Assembly (NCBI GenBank): GCA_012845835.1
Contig: JABAKD010000030.1
Location: 7,303,805 to 7,367,804 of the forward strand
Reading direction: 5' to 3'
Source: Undaria pinnatifida
Taxonomy: Eukaryota; Sar; Phaeophyceae; Laminariales; Alariaceae
Length of the DNA stretch: 64,000 bases
The notes below the pieces were generated by a model. It was not told the origin of the DNA and did no database searches. It saw only the letters and a list, made by a program, of their open reading frames with translations. Below are positions 1-9,566 of this stretch, piece by piece (position 1 is the first letter of the stretch; the number at the start of each line of letters is the position of its first letter). The position numbers and the translations under genes were made by a program.

Positions 1-891
1 GAATTCTCAGAATTATGACGAAAAATCAAATTCGACGAAGAAGTAGAAAAATACTTATTGGTAGAATTTAGTCGAAAGTCGAAATTCAATTTGGGGAGTT
101 GGTGCACCTAGGCATGGCATGTTCTATGTAACCGAAGCCGGCCACGCGGTGCCATGTCGTCGGCTGATTGAGAGGCGAGAAGCCACCATTGCGAGAGGTA
201 GGGCCACCGGAGCAGCCGCAGCGCGGCCTCCGAAGGTCCTACCACAGCCTCAACCGCCTGCGACGCCTCGAAAACAATCGAGACCGCCGTAAATCCGGTT
301 GTTCGTCGCCCTGCACCTCGAAAGTTACACGCCCAACCACCACACCACGACTTCGCTCAGAAGTTCGACCGCTATATCCGCGTTGCTGCTGTCCGTGTGG
401 GCGGCGGGGCGGCGCCGGCCCACCCAAGAGACGCCTAGAGCCATAGCCTTCTAGCCGCTGCCGGCAAGAACAATCTGCCGCTAGCCGCGGCGCTCCGGGG
501 AGGACGCGGGCCATGTACTCAGTCTGTGCGTGGCCGTAGTCGTATGATCATAAACCCTCGCATCCCTACTATGCCGGGACGGAGCACGTCGGGTTTTAAC
601 CAACCAGGCAGATATTGCTTGCACCAAGCGCGAAGCGCCGTGAGGTGTTCGGCGAGTCGCATGAAGGGTGAACTGCATCCTTCCAACAACCGCTCACAAG
701 ACGGACTTCGGCACCTTGTGCCTACTTTTTTGCTTATGGATGACAGCGCCAATGAGTTATACTTTGTTTTCTGGTGTGGCCACTCCAGAGATAGCAATGG
801 GTATTACTATGTAACTGCCTCGTGGGTGCCTTACCATTTTCATACTACGTGATGCGATCATTCCCCTTGTGCGGAGTTAGGGTTCTCCCCC
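1..891. other. No recognisable gene
   Basis: Only short overlapping frames on both strands, with no conserved motif, exon-like phase consistency or repeat shared with the rest of the window. The window opens on an EcoRI site (GAATTC), which may be chance or a clone end. Confidence 0.5.
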
Positions 892-1803
892 CCGGGTGGC
901 GAAAGGATGCACAGAAGGCTGGCTGATGGTTTCGACGGGTTGAGGAGAGAGCAGAGTCATTCATGCGGAACTGGCATGACACGGAGAGATGCAGAGCTGC
1001 AGAGCGACACGCAAAGGCCGCCGCATCGCTATCCATCGTCGGCATCTCTAAGCGGCCGGGGGGACCGGAGGCGGGGGGGGAGGGGGGAAGGGGGGGCGGG
1101 AGGGGGGGCGTCATGCCCAAGAGACTGAGGTCTGGGACTGGCCATCATCGTCGTGAAGCTTGTGGGCCTTCCAATGGCCGTCACAAGTTAGCGCAACGCC
1201 GCCCTGACTCCTTCGCCTTGCTGCGTTCTCCCCCAGTGCCATTGATGCACTTGATACCTTCTATGAGTCCAGTGCCGTCTTTAGTCAGTTCCTAGGGTCT
1301 GCTAGTGTGGTGTTTTTTCCTTTCCTTTCCTTGTTTCGTCCTCTTGTCTTGTCTTGTCTTTTCTTTTCTTATCTTCCTTTCCTTTTCCGCTTTTATTCTT
1401 TTTGTTTTCTTTCTTTTCTTTTCTGTCTTTTTTTTCTCTTCTTCTGTCCAACTGACTTGAGTCTGACGCGCGTATGCGTAGTGATAGGTACCACGTGTAA
1501 CATATACTTGGTGGTCGTCTTTTCTGGGTGGCAAGCGGTGTAATCGTTTTTTTCCAGGCGCGATTAGTGCGACGTATGTACCAGTATGGACCTAGCACAT
1601 CGTAGGCTGACTCCCGATTCCACTTTTTGTATTTTCCTGGAGGAGGCATGAATTGCGTCAGCTATGATATATGCGTGTACCACTTTTGGTTTTTGTGCTT
1701 TTTTTTCCTTGGGGTATTCTTCCACTCCAGAGTGACTGGAACCTGTCCTGTGACCACGGACTTGATTAGGCGAGTTAACGTGAGAATAACAACAACAACA
1801 ACC
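892..1803 (+). mobile_element. LINE 3' end, copy a (5'-truncated)
   Basis: This is the 3' part of a non-LTR retrotransposon. It opens in the last codons of an ORF2-like frame (WRKDAQKAG, an in-frame stop, then WFRRVEER and MRNWHDTERC), homologous to the tail of copy b on the opposite strand. A G-rich tract (about 1068-1112), a pyrimidine-rich stretch of TTTCC-type units (about 1308-1450) and a unique segment follow, and it ends in an (AAC)n tail near 1785-1803. The order of blocks is the same in copy b, and part of it recurs at 11246-11753, which defines one family. The 5' end is truncated inside the coding region, as is usual for LINE copies. Short terminal target duplications were not resolved. 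Confidence 0.75.
1068..1112 (+). repeat. G-rich tract in LINE 3' UTR
   Basis: Runs of 5-8 G separated by one or two other bases lie just after the LINE coding end. Copy b carries a longer C-rich tract at 2815-2906 at the equivalent place, so the tract belongs to the element. It meets the simple pattern for a G-quadruplex. Confidence 0.7.
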
Positions 1804-2093
1804 CCGCACAATGTTATCTACTCGATAAACATCATGGTGACCGCAAAAAAAAAACAAAACAAAAAACAGTACCCTGGTTGTCTAGCCCACGCAGTGAATG
1901 ACATCTTTTACAGCGTCGTTGCAAAAAGCGCTGAAAAAATCAACTTTCCATAAAAAGGATTTTTTAAAACTTGAATCTTGAAAAAATGAAGTAAAAGCGC
2001 TGAGCGGCCATTTCGTGCACAATCGGATCCCTCCTGTCGGAAACGGCCCTCTTCGATTGGACATTTCTTTGACTGGGTTCTTTTGGTCTCTCG
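1804..2093. other. Spacer between inverted LINE tails
   Basis: About 290 bp between the two (AAC)n/(GTT)n tails. AT-rich; no gene or repeat recognised. Confidence 0.5.
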
Positions 2094-2124
<31 letters not shown>

Positions 2125-3418
2125 CTCACATTAACTCGCATAATCAAGTCCGTGGTCTTAGGACGGGCTCCAGTCACTCTGGAGCTGAGGAATACCCCAG
2201 GGAAACACAAACGAACCAAAGGTGGTACACGCATATATCACAGCTGACGCAATTCATTCCTCCACCAGAAACATATAAAAGCGAAATCGGGAGTCAGCCT
2301 ACGATGTGCCAGGTCCATACTGGTGCATACGTCTCACTACTCGCGCCTGGAAAACCGACTATACCGCTTGCCACCCAAGAAAGACTACCATGTATATTGC
2401 ACGTAGTACCTATCACTACGCATACGCACGACAGGCATGAGCCAATTGGAGAAAAAGAAACAAAGAAAAGAAAAGAAGATAAAGCAAAGAAAAAACAAGA
2501 AAGCGAAAAACGAAAAAGGAAAAAGAAGGAAAGAAAGGAAAAGAAAAGCAAGAAAAGACGAGACAAGAAGAGGAAGCAAGGAAAGAAAAAGAGAAAAAAA
2601 TGTCACACTAGAAGACCCTAGGAACTGGCTAAGGATGGCATTGGGCTCATAGAGGGTATCAAGTGCATTATCAATGGCACTGAGGAGAGAACGCAACATG
2701 GCAAAGAAGTCAGGGCGGTCTTACGCTACCTTGTGACGGTCATTGAAAGGCCCACAAATTTCAAGTCGATGATGGCCAGACCCAGACTTCAGTCTCTTGG
2801 GCAGGACGCCCCCTCTCCCACCCCCCCTCTCCCCCCCCCCCCTTCCCCCCCCCCCCCCCCCCCCCCCCTCTCCCCCCCCCCCCTTCCCCCCCCCCCCCCC
2901 CCCCCCTGCCGCAGCCTTCGCGCGTCGCTCTGCAGCTTTGCGTCTCTCCGTCTCATGCCAATTCCACATGAACAACTCGGCTCCCTCCTCGACTCGTCGA
3001 AACCATCTGCCGGCCTTCTGAGCAGCCTTTCGCCACCCTTCGAATTTCATTCCAAAGACCGACATACCCCCCTTCAGATGAGCCAGCCAGTCCTTCTCTT
3101 GCCCCCCTGAGCAGCCCTTACCCCCAACAAGCTCCCCAAACATCACCCTTTGTGGCAGATGCTCCTCTCCCCCATATGTGCCACGAATCCCGCAAACAAT
3201 ATCCTCTGTTTGCGCATCATCGCCTCTATGCTCTCGGAAGCTGTCTTGGCAAGCGCGTCGGCGTACCATAGGGTGCGGTCGCCGCGCTTCCGTTCCCGCC
3301 ACCCGAGGCATCGGAGGAGCATGGAGTGGTGAATCCGTCGTAGCCTGTCATAGTCAGGCTTGTTCGGGCTCCACGTCATGCAACCGTAAAGCCTCTTCTT
3401 ATCGTCAGTCGAGTCGAT
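2094..3418 (-). mobile_element. LINE 3' end, copy b (5'-truncated)
   Basis: Longest copy of the family in this window, reading leftwards. It contains the C-terminal part of an ORF2-like protein (2905-3418), then a G-rich tract (C-rich on +, 2815-2906), a segment shared with copy a, a pyrimidine-rich block (GAAA-rich on +, 2443-2612), and a (GTT)n/(AAC)n tail at 2094-2123. It is homologous to copy a over about 0.9 kb in opposite orientation. The tail-to-tail arrangement creates a large inverted repeat. Confidence 0.78.
2905..3418 (-). pseudogene. LINE ORF2 C-terminal fragment
   Basis: Protein tail that follows the reverse transcriptase domain in many LINEs. From 3418 leftwards it reads DKKRLYGCMTW, LRCLGWRERKR, IEAMMRKQRILFAGF, then after a frameshift near 3165 RVMFGELVGG, GWRKAAQKAGRWFRRVEE and WHETERRKAAERR. 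This matches the usual post-RT pattern: a W-rich segment, LRxxxGW, RRxxFAGxVxxM, RVxxGEL, and an R/W-rich end. The RT catalytic part is absent, so this cannot be active. Homologous fragments occur at 892-1030 (+) and, more diverged, at 16080-16510 (-). Confidence 0.72.
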
Positions 3419-3902
3419 TTTATTGTTTTTGTGCTCTCCCTAGAGGCTGTTCGTGTGAGGGAGTACTGTTGTACTGCTGTGCGGCAATCGAAAATCGGTT
3501 GGCAGCTCTGTGCGTCGCGCGTTCCCCGCGAGCAGCGCGTGCTTCGCGCGCGACGAACCCTCGTCCAAGCGGGTTGGTGGCGTTGGATTTTAGCCGAAAG
3601 CTAAAATTACGTTTGCGGCGTTGCACTCAGCCGAGAGCCGCCAAAGCAATAGCAGGCGTAGCCGTTGTTGGCAAAATTACATCGATACCGCGCGCTGCTG
3701 CCGTCGTGTGATGCACGCTGCTGGCGAGCGGAGCTAGGAATGCGCCACGCTGACTTGCGGTGAGAAGCAACGGCAGTGATAGCCAAGCCAACGCCGGCGC
3801 TGTGGTATGATACTGCTGTGTGGTACGAACCTGGTATGGGTGTGTGGGTGTGTGCTTTGTGGTGGGATGAGCAATGCGATGGGTTAAAAAAAGACGTGTA
3901 AA
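3419..3902. other. No recognisable gene
   Basis: GC-rich stretch with small palindromes (for example TTTTAG/CTAAAA near 3588-3607) but no coding signal I can support. Confidence 0.5.
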
Positions 3903-4010
3903 GCTTTTCCCACTGAGTTTTCCGACTGGCAGATCCAGTCGAAAAAGTCAAGTTTTTCGTCTGGATCCCCCAGCCGGAAAACTCAGTCGAAAAAAGTTGA
4001 GCCGAAAAGC
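3903..4010. repeat. 108-nt imperfect foldback hairpin
   Basis: The left arm 3903-3938 pairs with the right arm 3961-4010 with few mismatches and a small bulge. The loop region itself holds a second small hairpin (CGAAAAA / TTTTTCG at 3940-3959). The motif CAGTCGAAAAA recurs several times up to about 4060. It could be a degenerate MITE, a small-RNA precursor or just a foldback. Confidence 0.6.
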
Positions 4011-4822
4011 TCTTTTTCGACTGTGTAAGAAAGCCCGATTTGGGCGTCAGTCGAAAAAGGCCATAAATCCTACTGTGTAAGAAATAGCCTGAGAAGCGCT
4101 GTTCAGGCATCCGAGCCCGCTCAACCGTCCGGAGAGGAGAATGTCTTGAAGTTTGTGTGGTAAGGGAAAAAAAATGGAGGCCTTTCAGGGCCTCTCAGGA
4201 GATCGATATTTGTAAGTGGTTGCACAAGGTTTCTACGCTGACGCGCAACGCTGAGTTTACGCGATTCCAAGACCAGAAGACACTGGATGGGACGGTCGAA
4301 GCGGATGTGTTGTTTGGTCATGATATGTAGCACTACATATATGCCCATGGTATGTTATACCTGGTACACGTATACGAACGAGATACAAGCTGATGTTGCC
4401 TTTGAACCCGGACATCCGTTTGTCACATTCCACCAGTGGAGGTCCTTGGATCGCGCGTTGCGTCACGTCCTATTACCCTTTGGGCTGTCGACGCGAGGCA
4501 TTGCTGTGGTACTTTTTCGGCTGGTTAGACTGCTGTTACAACACATGCAAGCCAGTACGCGAGACGAAAGGAAAAAGAAGAGCTTTAACGATACGAAGAT
4601 ACCATAGGATACCGTGTGCGTACGTACAAATACTGTTTTAATAATTAATGTATCAAATAATGAGAGGTTACTCGTGCATAATTTTCAGGTAGGTTTAACA
4701 ATGCTACGTTACAATGTAATCTTCGTTGTCATTGTTGTTATTAACATTACTAGACACACAAACGATTGATGTTTTTACCAGTCTAACACTTGGTCGTGCA
4801 TGATAAGTAATGCAATACGACG
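4011..4822. other. No recognisable gene
   Basis: Short frames only. The bases 4823-4827 (TAATC) are the left target-site duplication of the copia element that follows. Confidence 0.5.
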
Positions 4823-4827
4823 TAATC

Positions 4828-5114
4828 TGTTGATTGTATGCTTGGATATGATGCGGATATGATGACGGTTGAGTATTGTAGGGGTTTCCAGTGATAAGTT
4901 GGCTACATGATAGCGGGTTATCGGGATGGTGGAAATACTCCGCCTATTTAGCCGCCTTTCTTCCTGGCGAGCGCACTCCACGCTGCGCCTTGGCTAGGAG
5001 CAACTTAATATATATTTGTACGTCTGATACCTGTCTTCATACCGGTGACTCCACCACCCCACTATTGTCAGCTCTACGGGTAAGCCCTCTAAGCTTCTTA
5101 GGGATCAACAAACA
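4828..5114 (+). repeat. 5' LTR of copia element 1
   Basis: 287 bp, beginning TGTTGATTG and ending ATCAACAAACA. Three other copies lie in the window: the 3' LTR of this element and both LTRs of element 2. An AT-rich TATA-like stretch (about 5007-5016) sits two thirds of the way in and is a candidate core promoter. Confidence 0.9.
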
Positions 5115-5126
5115 CGATAATTATCG
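5115..5126 (+). promoter_or_regulatory. Palindrome at the expected primer-binding site
   Basis: Immediately after the LTR, where a copia element normally has a tRNA-complementary primer site, stands the perfect 12-bp palindrome CGATAATTATCG. Element 2 has the identical 12 bp at 33344-33355 next to its own 5' LTR. It does not begin with TGG, so it is not an ordinary 3'-tRNA primer site. Confidence 0.55.
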
Positions 5127-5219
5127 CGTACGCGGTACTATCCCTGTTAGAAGCAAAGGGTTTTGAGTGACGTGGGCTTTTCTGCGGAAGAGAGCTAGCT
5201 GGAGAAATCAGCCGGAGCC

Positions 5220-6162
5220 ATGGGGGACACCGATTCGAGTGAAGCCCAAGGGAGCAGCGGCGGGATTACACCCGCCATTTTGGAGCAGCTGGCAGACTGC
5301 CAGAGGAGAGTGGTTCTCCTGGAAGGAGCCGCACCGGGAGCTGAGGTACGCGAGGCCCCAGCTTCTTCCCCGTCTTTTGCGCCTGTTGTGCAAGGCCTGG
5401 CCCATCCGGGCGGGTATTTAGGTAGCAACCGTCCTCCCAAGTTCACTAGTAAGAGGGACACGTGGCCCCTCTGGAAAGAGAAATTTACATCGTTCACTAG
5501 TAAAAGGATGCAGGGGTGCCTACAGAGAGACACCCAACCCTGTTAGAGTAGCGGATGACTCCCTCACGAATGAGGACTTGCTGTTGAGGCACTCGGCTTC
5601 GACAATTATTCATGCTAGAATGGCTTGATAGTTTTTGCTGAAAACTTTGGACTCTGACCCCCCGTGTTTAACCAGGATGTTAGACCAAGTCGCCTAGCGG
5701 AGCGTGGAAAATCATGACCGATTTTTATGCTCCGAAGACAATAATGGAAAAACGAAGGGTAGCGCAGGAGTTCGACTCCATCTCAATGGTAGATGGTGAA
5801 GACCCTGTAGAATACTTGAGCCGCATCGACAAGACAGTGCAAAAGCTTGCAATGCTAGGAGGAACAAAGGATGATGACGACGTCAATGTGCATATAGTCC
5901 AGAACCTGTCAGCGTCTTACGAGGTGGAAAAGAAAATCCTGTTGTCCAGCCCTGGCCTGACTCGTTCCAACATAGAAGAGGTGATCAGAAACGCGTACAT
6001 GTCGCAGAAGCAGAATGTTGGCAGGAGTAAGGGTCAGTCGAAGGGTGATGACCCACATGCTCTCTACGCCGGCGGTGCACAACCAGCCGGTGCAGGGGGC
6101 AACGGGATGGGGAGGGACTCGAAAGGAAAACAGAAAAACAGACAGCAGAAACAGCAGCAGTC

Positions 6163-6199
<37 letters not shown>

Positions 6200-6769
6200 C
6201 AGTCGCAGCCGCCGCACCAACAGCAGCAGCAGCGGCAGCACCAAAGTGGTGGTGGCGGTGTAGTGGGCCCACCGTACCGTTTAGATCCGGTATATGGGCA
6301 GTGGCGTTGGGATGACTCGAGGTTGGCCCCTTTTGGGAACGCTGGTGATGTACCCCCGATGGGATATGTACCAGTTTAACCTCCGCCTGGTTCGCTGCCA
6401 CCGAGACCCCCGCCACCGGCAGGATCGGGACCGCCACGTAGAGGTACCCCGATAGCTCCCCGGTTATGCTTCAAGTGTCAGCAGCCGGGGCATGCCGCTC
6501 AATGCACTGCGCACGCACACGCACACGTCGTGCAAAATTACCCACCTAGCTCAGGTTATTTTGGCGCGCACGTTGCATCGTTTAGCCCCCCCCCAGCATC
6601 ATACGACGGAAATTGGCAGGCCGGAGCATACCATGAGCCCTATGGAGCTGGTGGCTACGCTCCGACTAGCTATGCTCCGCAGTACGTTGCTGCAGCAGCA
6701 GCACCATACCCCCCCTCGACCGTTTACTCCCCGTATGACTCTCAAGGGGCAGCGGGCGCAGACTGTTAG
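5220..6769 (+). pseudogene. Copia gag, interrupted
   Basis: Capsid/nucleocapsid polyprotein of the copia element. A first frame from the ATG at 5220 (MGDTDSSEAQ) breaks by 5546. A second frame from 5714 carries a UBN2/copia-type gag core (AQEFDSISM, YLSRIDKTVQKL, NVHIVQNLSASYE) and a long glutamine run (about 6151-6240, CAG repeats). It meets an in-frame TAA at 6377-6379. The same frame then continues open to 6769 and holds the zinc knuckle CFKCQQPGHAAQC at 6467-6505. That knuckle has spacing CX2CX4HX3C, one residue short of the usual CX2CX4HX4C. The leader before the ATG is shared with element 2. Confidence 0.8.
6151..6240 (+). repeat. CAG trinucleotide tract in gag
   Basis: Near-continuous CAG/CAA codons encode polyglutamine between the gag core and the zinc knuckle. 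Confidence 0.85.
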
Positions 6770-6959
6770 CAACCAGGCAGGAATTGACAGATCGCAGACT
6801 GTAAATGACGGCGTAGCTCAACCGGGACGCACCAGGGGGCAAACCGCGCGCAATCAGGGGGGTATGCAACATGGACTGTTGTCGTTGATGGCTGCGCGGG
6901 AGGGTATTGGTCATGTACTGTACCATCAAGCCCCACCTCACAAGAACCCTCCCCTACCC

Positions 6960-7130
6960 TCGCGCCCGGTGAGTGAGCTCTTGACGCCGAACTCGTACTC
7001 GGAAGCGCTCACCGACGAATGTTCTGATCTCTGGATCAGACCATGGAGAAAGAATATGGTGGCCTGGAGAACGCGGGTACTTTCGGTAATTTAGTAACCA
7101 AACGGCCTGAATGTTCTTTCGGCGAAGTGG
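6960..7130 (+). pseudogene. Copia pol remnant just upstream of RT
   Basis: Encodes LLTPNSYSEALTDECSDLW and, after a frame change near 7035, TMEKEYGGLENAGTF. This is the conserved entry to the copia RT domain (EAL...W..AM..E...L..N.TW). Protease and integrase, which should lie between gag and this point, are absent, so about 1-2 kb of pol was deleted. Two frameshifts separate it from the following RT ORF. Confidence 0.7.
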
Positions 7131-8507
7131 GTGTACGATTGGAAATCGAATGAGATTGGCTTTGCGACCAGGGCTAAGGCGAGGTTGGTAGCGAGGGGTT
7201 GCGGGCAGCGTGAAGGTATCGATTTCTTCGAGACATTTGCCCCGACGCCTACGGCGTCCTGCATCCGCTTGTTGGGTGCCATCGCTTGCGAGTTAGATTT
7301 GGATCTTTGTCATTTCGATGCAGAGCAGGCTTTTGTTCAGTCAAACCTAGACGAAGATGTTTGTATGCGGCTGCCCCGGGGTTGTGGTGAGATGTCTGGT
7401 AAGGTAGTACGCTTGAACCGCAGTCTCTACGGCTTGAAACAAGCGTCGACATCGTGGCACAACCACTTGCTATCGCACACGAAGAGTCTTGGTTTTGAGC
7501 AGAGTCTAGCAGACGCGTGTGTCTTGCGCTTGGTCGAGTCTGGAACTGTCTTCATAGTAACAGTAGTTCATGTGGACGATATCTTCGCATTAGGACGGAA
7601 GGCTAGATGCGATCAATTCTGCGAAGACTTGAACCTCCTACCGATTAACAACCTTGGCGAGCTAAGGTGGTATGCAGGCTGCCGGTATTCTAGAGATTGG
7701 GATGCTGGCACTTTGACGACCTCGCAGCAAGCTTTCGCTGAAAACACAGCTTTGAATTTCGGCGTTAGCTCGGGTAGGAGAAACCCGTTAGAAAAGGGCC
7801 TCAAACTCGAAGAGTTCGATGCGACTGAACCTGAGGGCGACTGGCCTTTCCGTGAACTGGTAGGGTGCTTGATGTGGCTTGCCAATCAGACACGTCCGGA
7901 TATTGCGAACGCAGTGAGAGCGGTAGCCAGGTACACCAACCCGCCCAGGGCGATACACTGGAAGACAGCGGTTGGCATTTTAGAGTATGTTTTTTTCACG
8001 AGTGATTTTGGCATTACTTTTCAGAGAGGCAGTGGACTGGAGCTGGTTGCGTATGCGGATGCAGACTACGCCAGCAATGCCACTGATAGGAGGTCGGTTT
8101 CCGGTGGGGCTGTCATGTGCGCAGGAGCATGCGTGTGCTGGTTTTCGAGGACTCAGAAGTGCGTGACGCTTTCGACCACAGAAGCCGAGTACGTAGCACT
8201 GGCAGACACCATCAAGGAGGTGATTTTCTTGCGGTACGTGTGGAGTTTTATTTTACTCGGCCTTGGTTCTGCATGCATCACGGTTTTTGAGGATAACAAG
8301 GGGGCAAGGCACCTGGCTCAGAACCCGGTGTGCGCGTCGAATTCGAAACACATCGACATCAGGCACCACTTCCTCCGAGAGCTTGTATTCAGGGGGAAGT
8401 TTGACATTGTCGCCGTAGAGTCTGAGCAGCAACACGCAGACTTCCTGACGAAGGCATTTGTCGGTCCAGTTTTTCGTTTTCACCGGGATGTTGTCATGAA
8501 CATTTGA
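7131..8507 (+). CDS. Copia reverse transcriptase-RNase H ORF (partial pol)
   Basis: A 458-codon uninterrupted frame with the C-terminal half of copia pol. RVT_2 motifs: ARLVARGCGQ (residues 17-26), FETFAPT (33-39), the first catalytic Asp in CHFDAEQAF (about 63), SLYGLKQAS (98-106) and the catalytic HVDD box (147-150; YVDD in most copia). RNase H motifs: YADADYA (308-314), STTEAEYVAL (348-357), EDNKGA (387-392), HIDIRHHFLRE (407-417). It ends in a normal TGA. The start shown is only the first open codon. The true protein began upstream as a polyprotein now broken by frameshifts and a deletion. The long open frame suggests the decay is not ancient. Confidence 0.88.
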   Translation: MYDWKSNEIGFATRAKARLVARGCGQREGIDFFETFAPTPTASCIRLLGAIACELDLDLCHFDAEQAFVQSNLDEDVCMRLPRGCGEMSGKVVRLNRSLYGLKQASTSWHNHLLSHTKSLGFEQSLADACVLRLVESGTVFIVTVVHVDDIFALGRKARCDQFCEDLNLLPINNLGELRWYAGCRYSRDWDAGTLTTSQQAFAENTALNFGVSSGRRNPLEKGLKLEEFDATEPEGDWPFRELVGCLMWLANQTRPDIANAVRAVARYTNPPRAIHWKTAVGILEYVFFTSDFGITFQRGSGLELVAYADADYASNATDRRSVSGGAVMCAGACVCWFSRTQKCVTLSTTEAEYVALADTIKEVIFLRYVWSFILLGLGSACITVFEDNKGARHLAQNPVCASNSKHIDIRHHFLRELVFRGKFDIVAVESEQQHADFLTKAFVGPVFRFHRDVVMNI

Positions 8508-9520
8508 TTTTGGGAGGACGGTAGAATATGTCATGATTTAGTACGCTAGGTTCGCTGTACTGTTCAACGATGATATTTGAGCAGGAGGTTTGAGAATGTT
8601 TAGGACTTGGGGACGGTGACGATTTTTGGTAAACTACCCGGGGTCATCCCCGCGTAATCAGTCTATGGTTTTCTCAACTAGCCCCGTAATGAGACCCAGC
8701 TGAGCCAAATCGTTTAGTTTACATTTTTTGGGACTTGGGGACGGCAACGGTTTTTTGGTAAACTACCCGGGGTCATCCCTGCGTAATCAGTCTATGGTTT
8801 TCTCAACTAGCCCCGTAATGAGACCCAGCTGAGCCAAACCGTTAAGTTTTCATCCTGCAAGGAGGGGTCACGCCCACCTGTTACCGCTTGTGCGGGGAAG
8901 GTTTCGCTTGACCACGTGAGAGGATTATGGCTCGTTAAGTAGAAAAAAGGTCTCAAACTCGACGAGTTCGATACGTCTGAACCCGAGGGCGACTAACTTT
9001 TTTGCGAGCTGATTTGAATTGTTTCTTAACGGATTATTCTGCATATATTAGCTGGATTTTAGTACTTTACCAGTGCATGGTAGTTAGGGAGGCAAGTAAC
9101 TGTTTCTTGACTTTTGAAGTAATACTGTTTTCACGATTGCGTTGTCTAGTATGGCATTATTTCGCTCTGGATTTGAGCGTTCGGAATCTGAATGGATTTC
9201 TAGTATGTACCCAGCCTGGAGGCGTTTGTCTCATTCGAAAGTGACTTTTGATACTGCTGTCCGATCACACTTGTTGGCACCCCTGTTCTATGGAGCTAAC
9301 CGTTTTATAAGGAAGGCTGAATGATGATTATGAGGCCGATGTTTGAGTTTTTGGATTTTTGGAATTTGGATTTCAGATTTGAGTTTTCGGTCTATGAACT
9401 TCGGATTTGAGTTTTTGTTTTTGGACTCAGGATTTACGATTTAGATCTTAGATTCGTGAAGATTGATGTTGGATACTGTCCCTGAATTGTATCTCTAGAT
9501 TTATGGAATGTTTTTCAAGG
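8508..9520 (+). other. 3' untranslated part of copia element 1
   Basis: No ORF. It matches the equivalent stretch of element 2 (29310-30250, reverse strand) and shows where element 1 is interrupted near 9520. Confidence 0.75.
8603..8848 (+). repeat. Tandem duplication (128-bp period) in copia 3' UTR
   Basis: Two direct copies of a block beginning GGACTTGGGGACGG and including AACTACCCGGGGTCATC. Both copies also occur in element 2 (about 29990-30240, reverse), so the duplication predates the split of the two elements. Confidence 0.85.
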
Positions 9521-9534
9521 ACTACAAGGGCTCC

Positions 9535-9566
9535 GCATGGGCGCCGGCATCCGCCGGCGCCCATGC
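9535..9566. repeat. Perfect GC-rich hairpin
   Basis: GCATGGGCGCCGGC and its exact reverse complement are separated by ATCC: a 14-bp stem with a 4-nt loop in otherwise AT-rich DNA, near the left border of the large insertion. Confidence 0.85.

Noticed and set aside
1292-2699. Lysine/arginine-rich and leucine/phenylalanine-rich ORFs
   Set aside because: They lie in the purine/pyrimidine-rich block of the LINE 3' UTR and are low-complexity artefacts.
2733-3021. Proline-rich ORFs
   Set aside because: Encoded by the C-rich tract opposite the LINE coding end.
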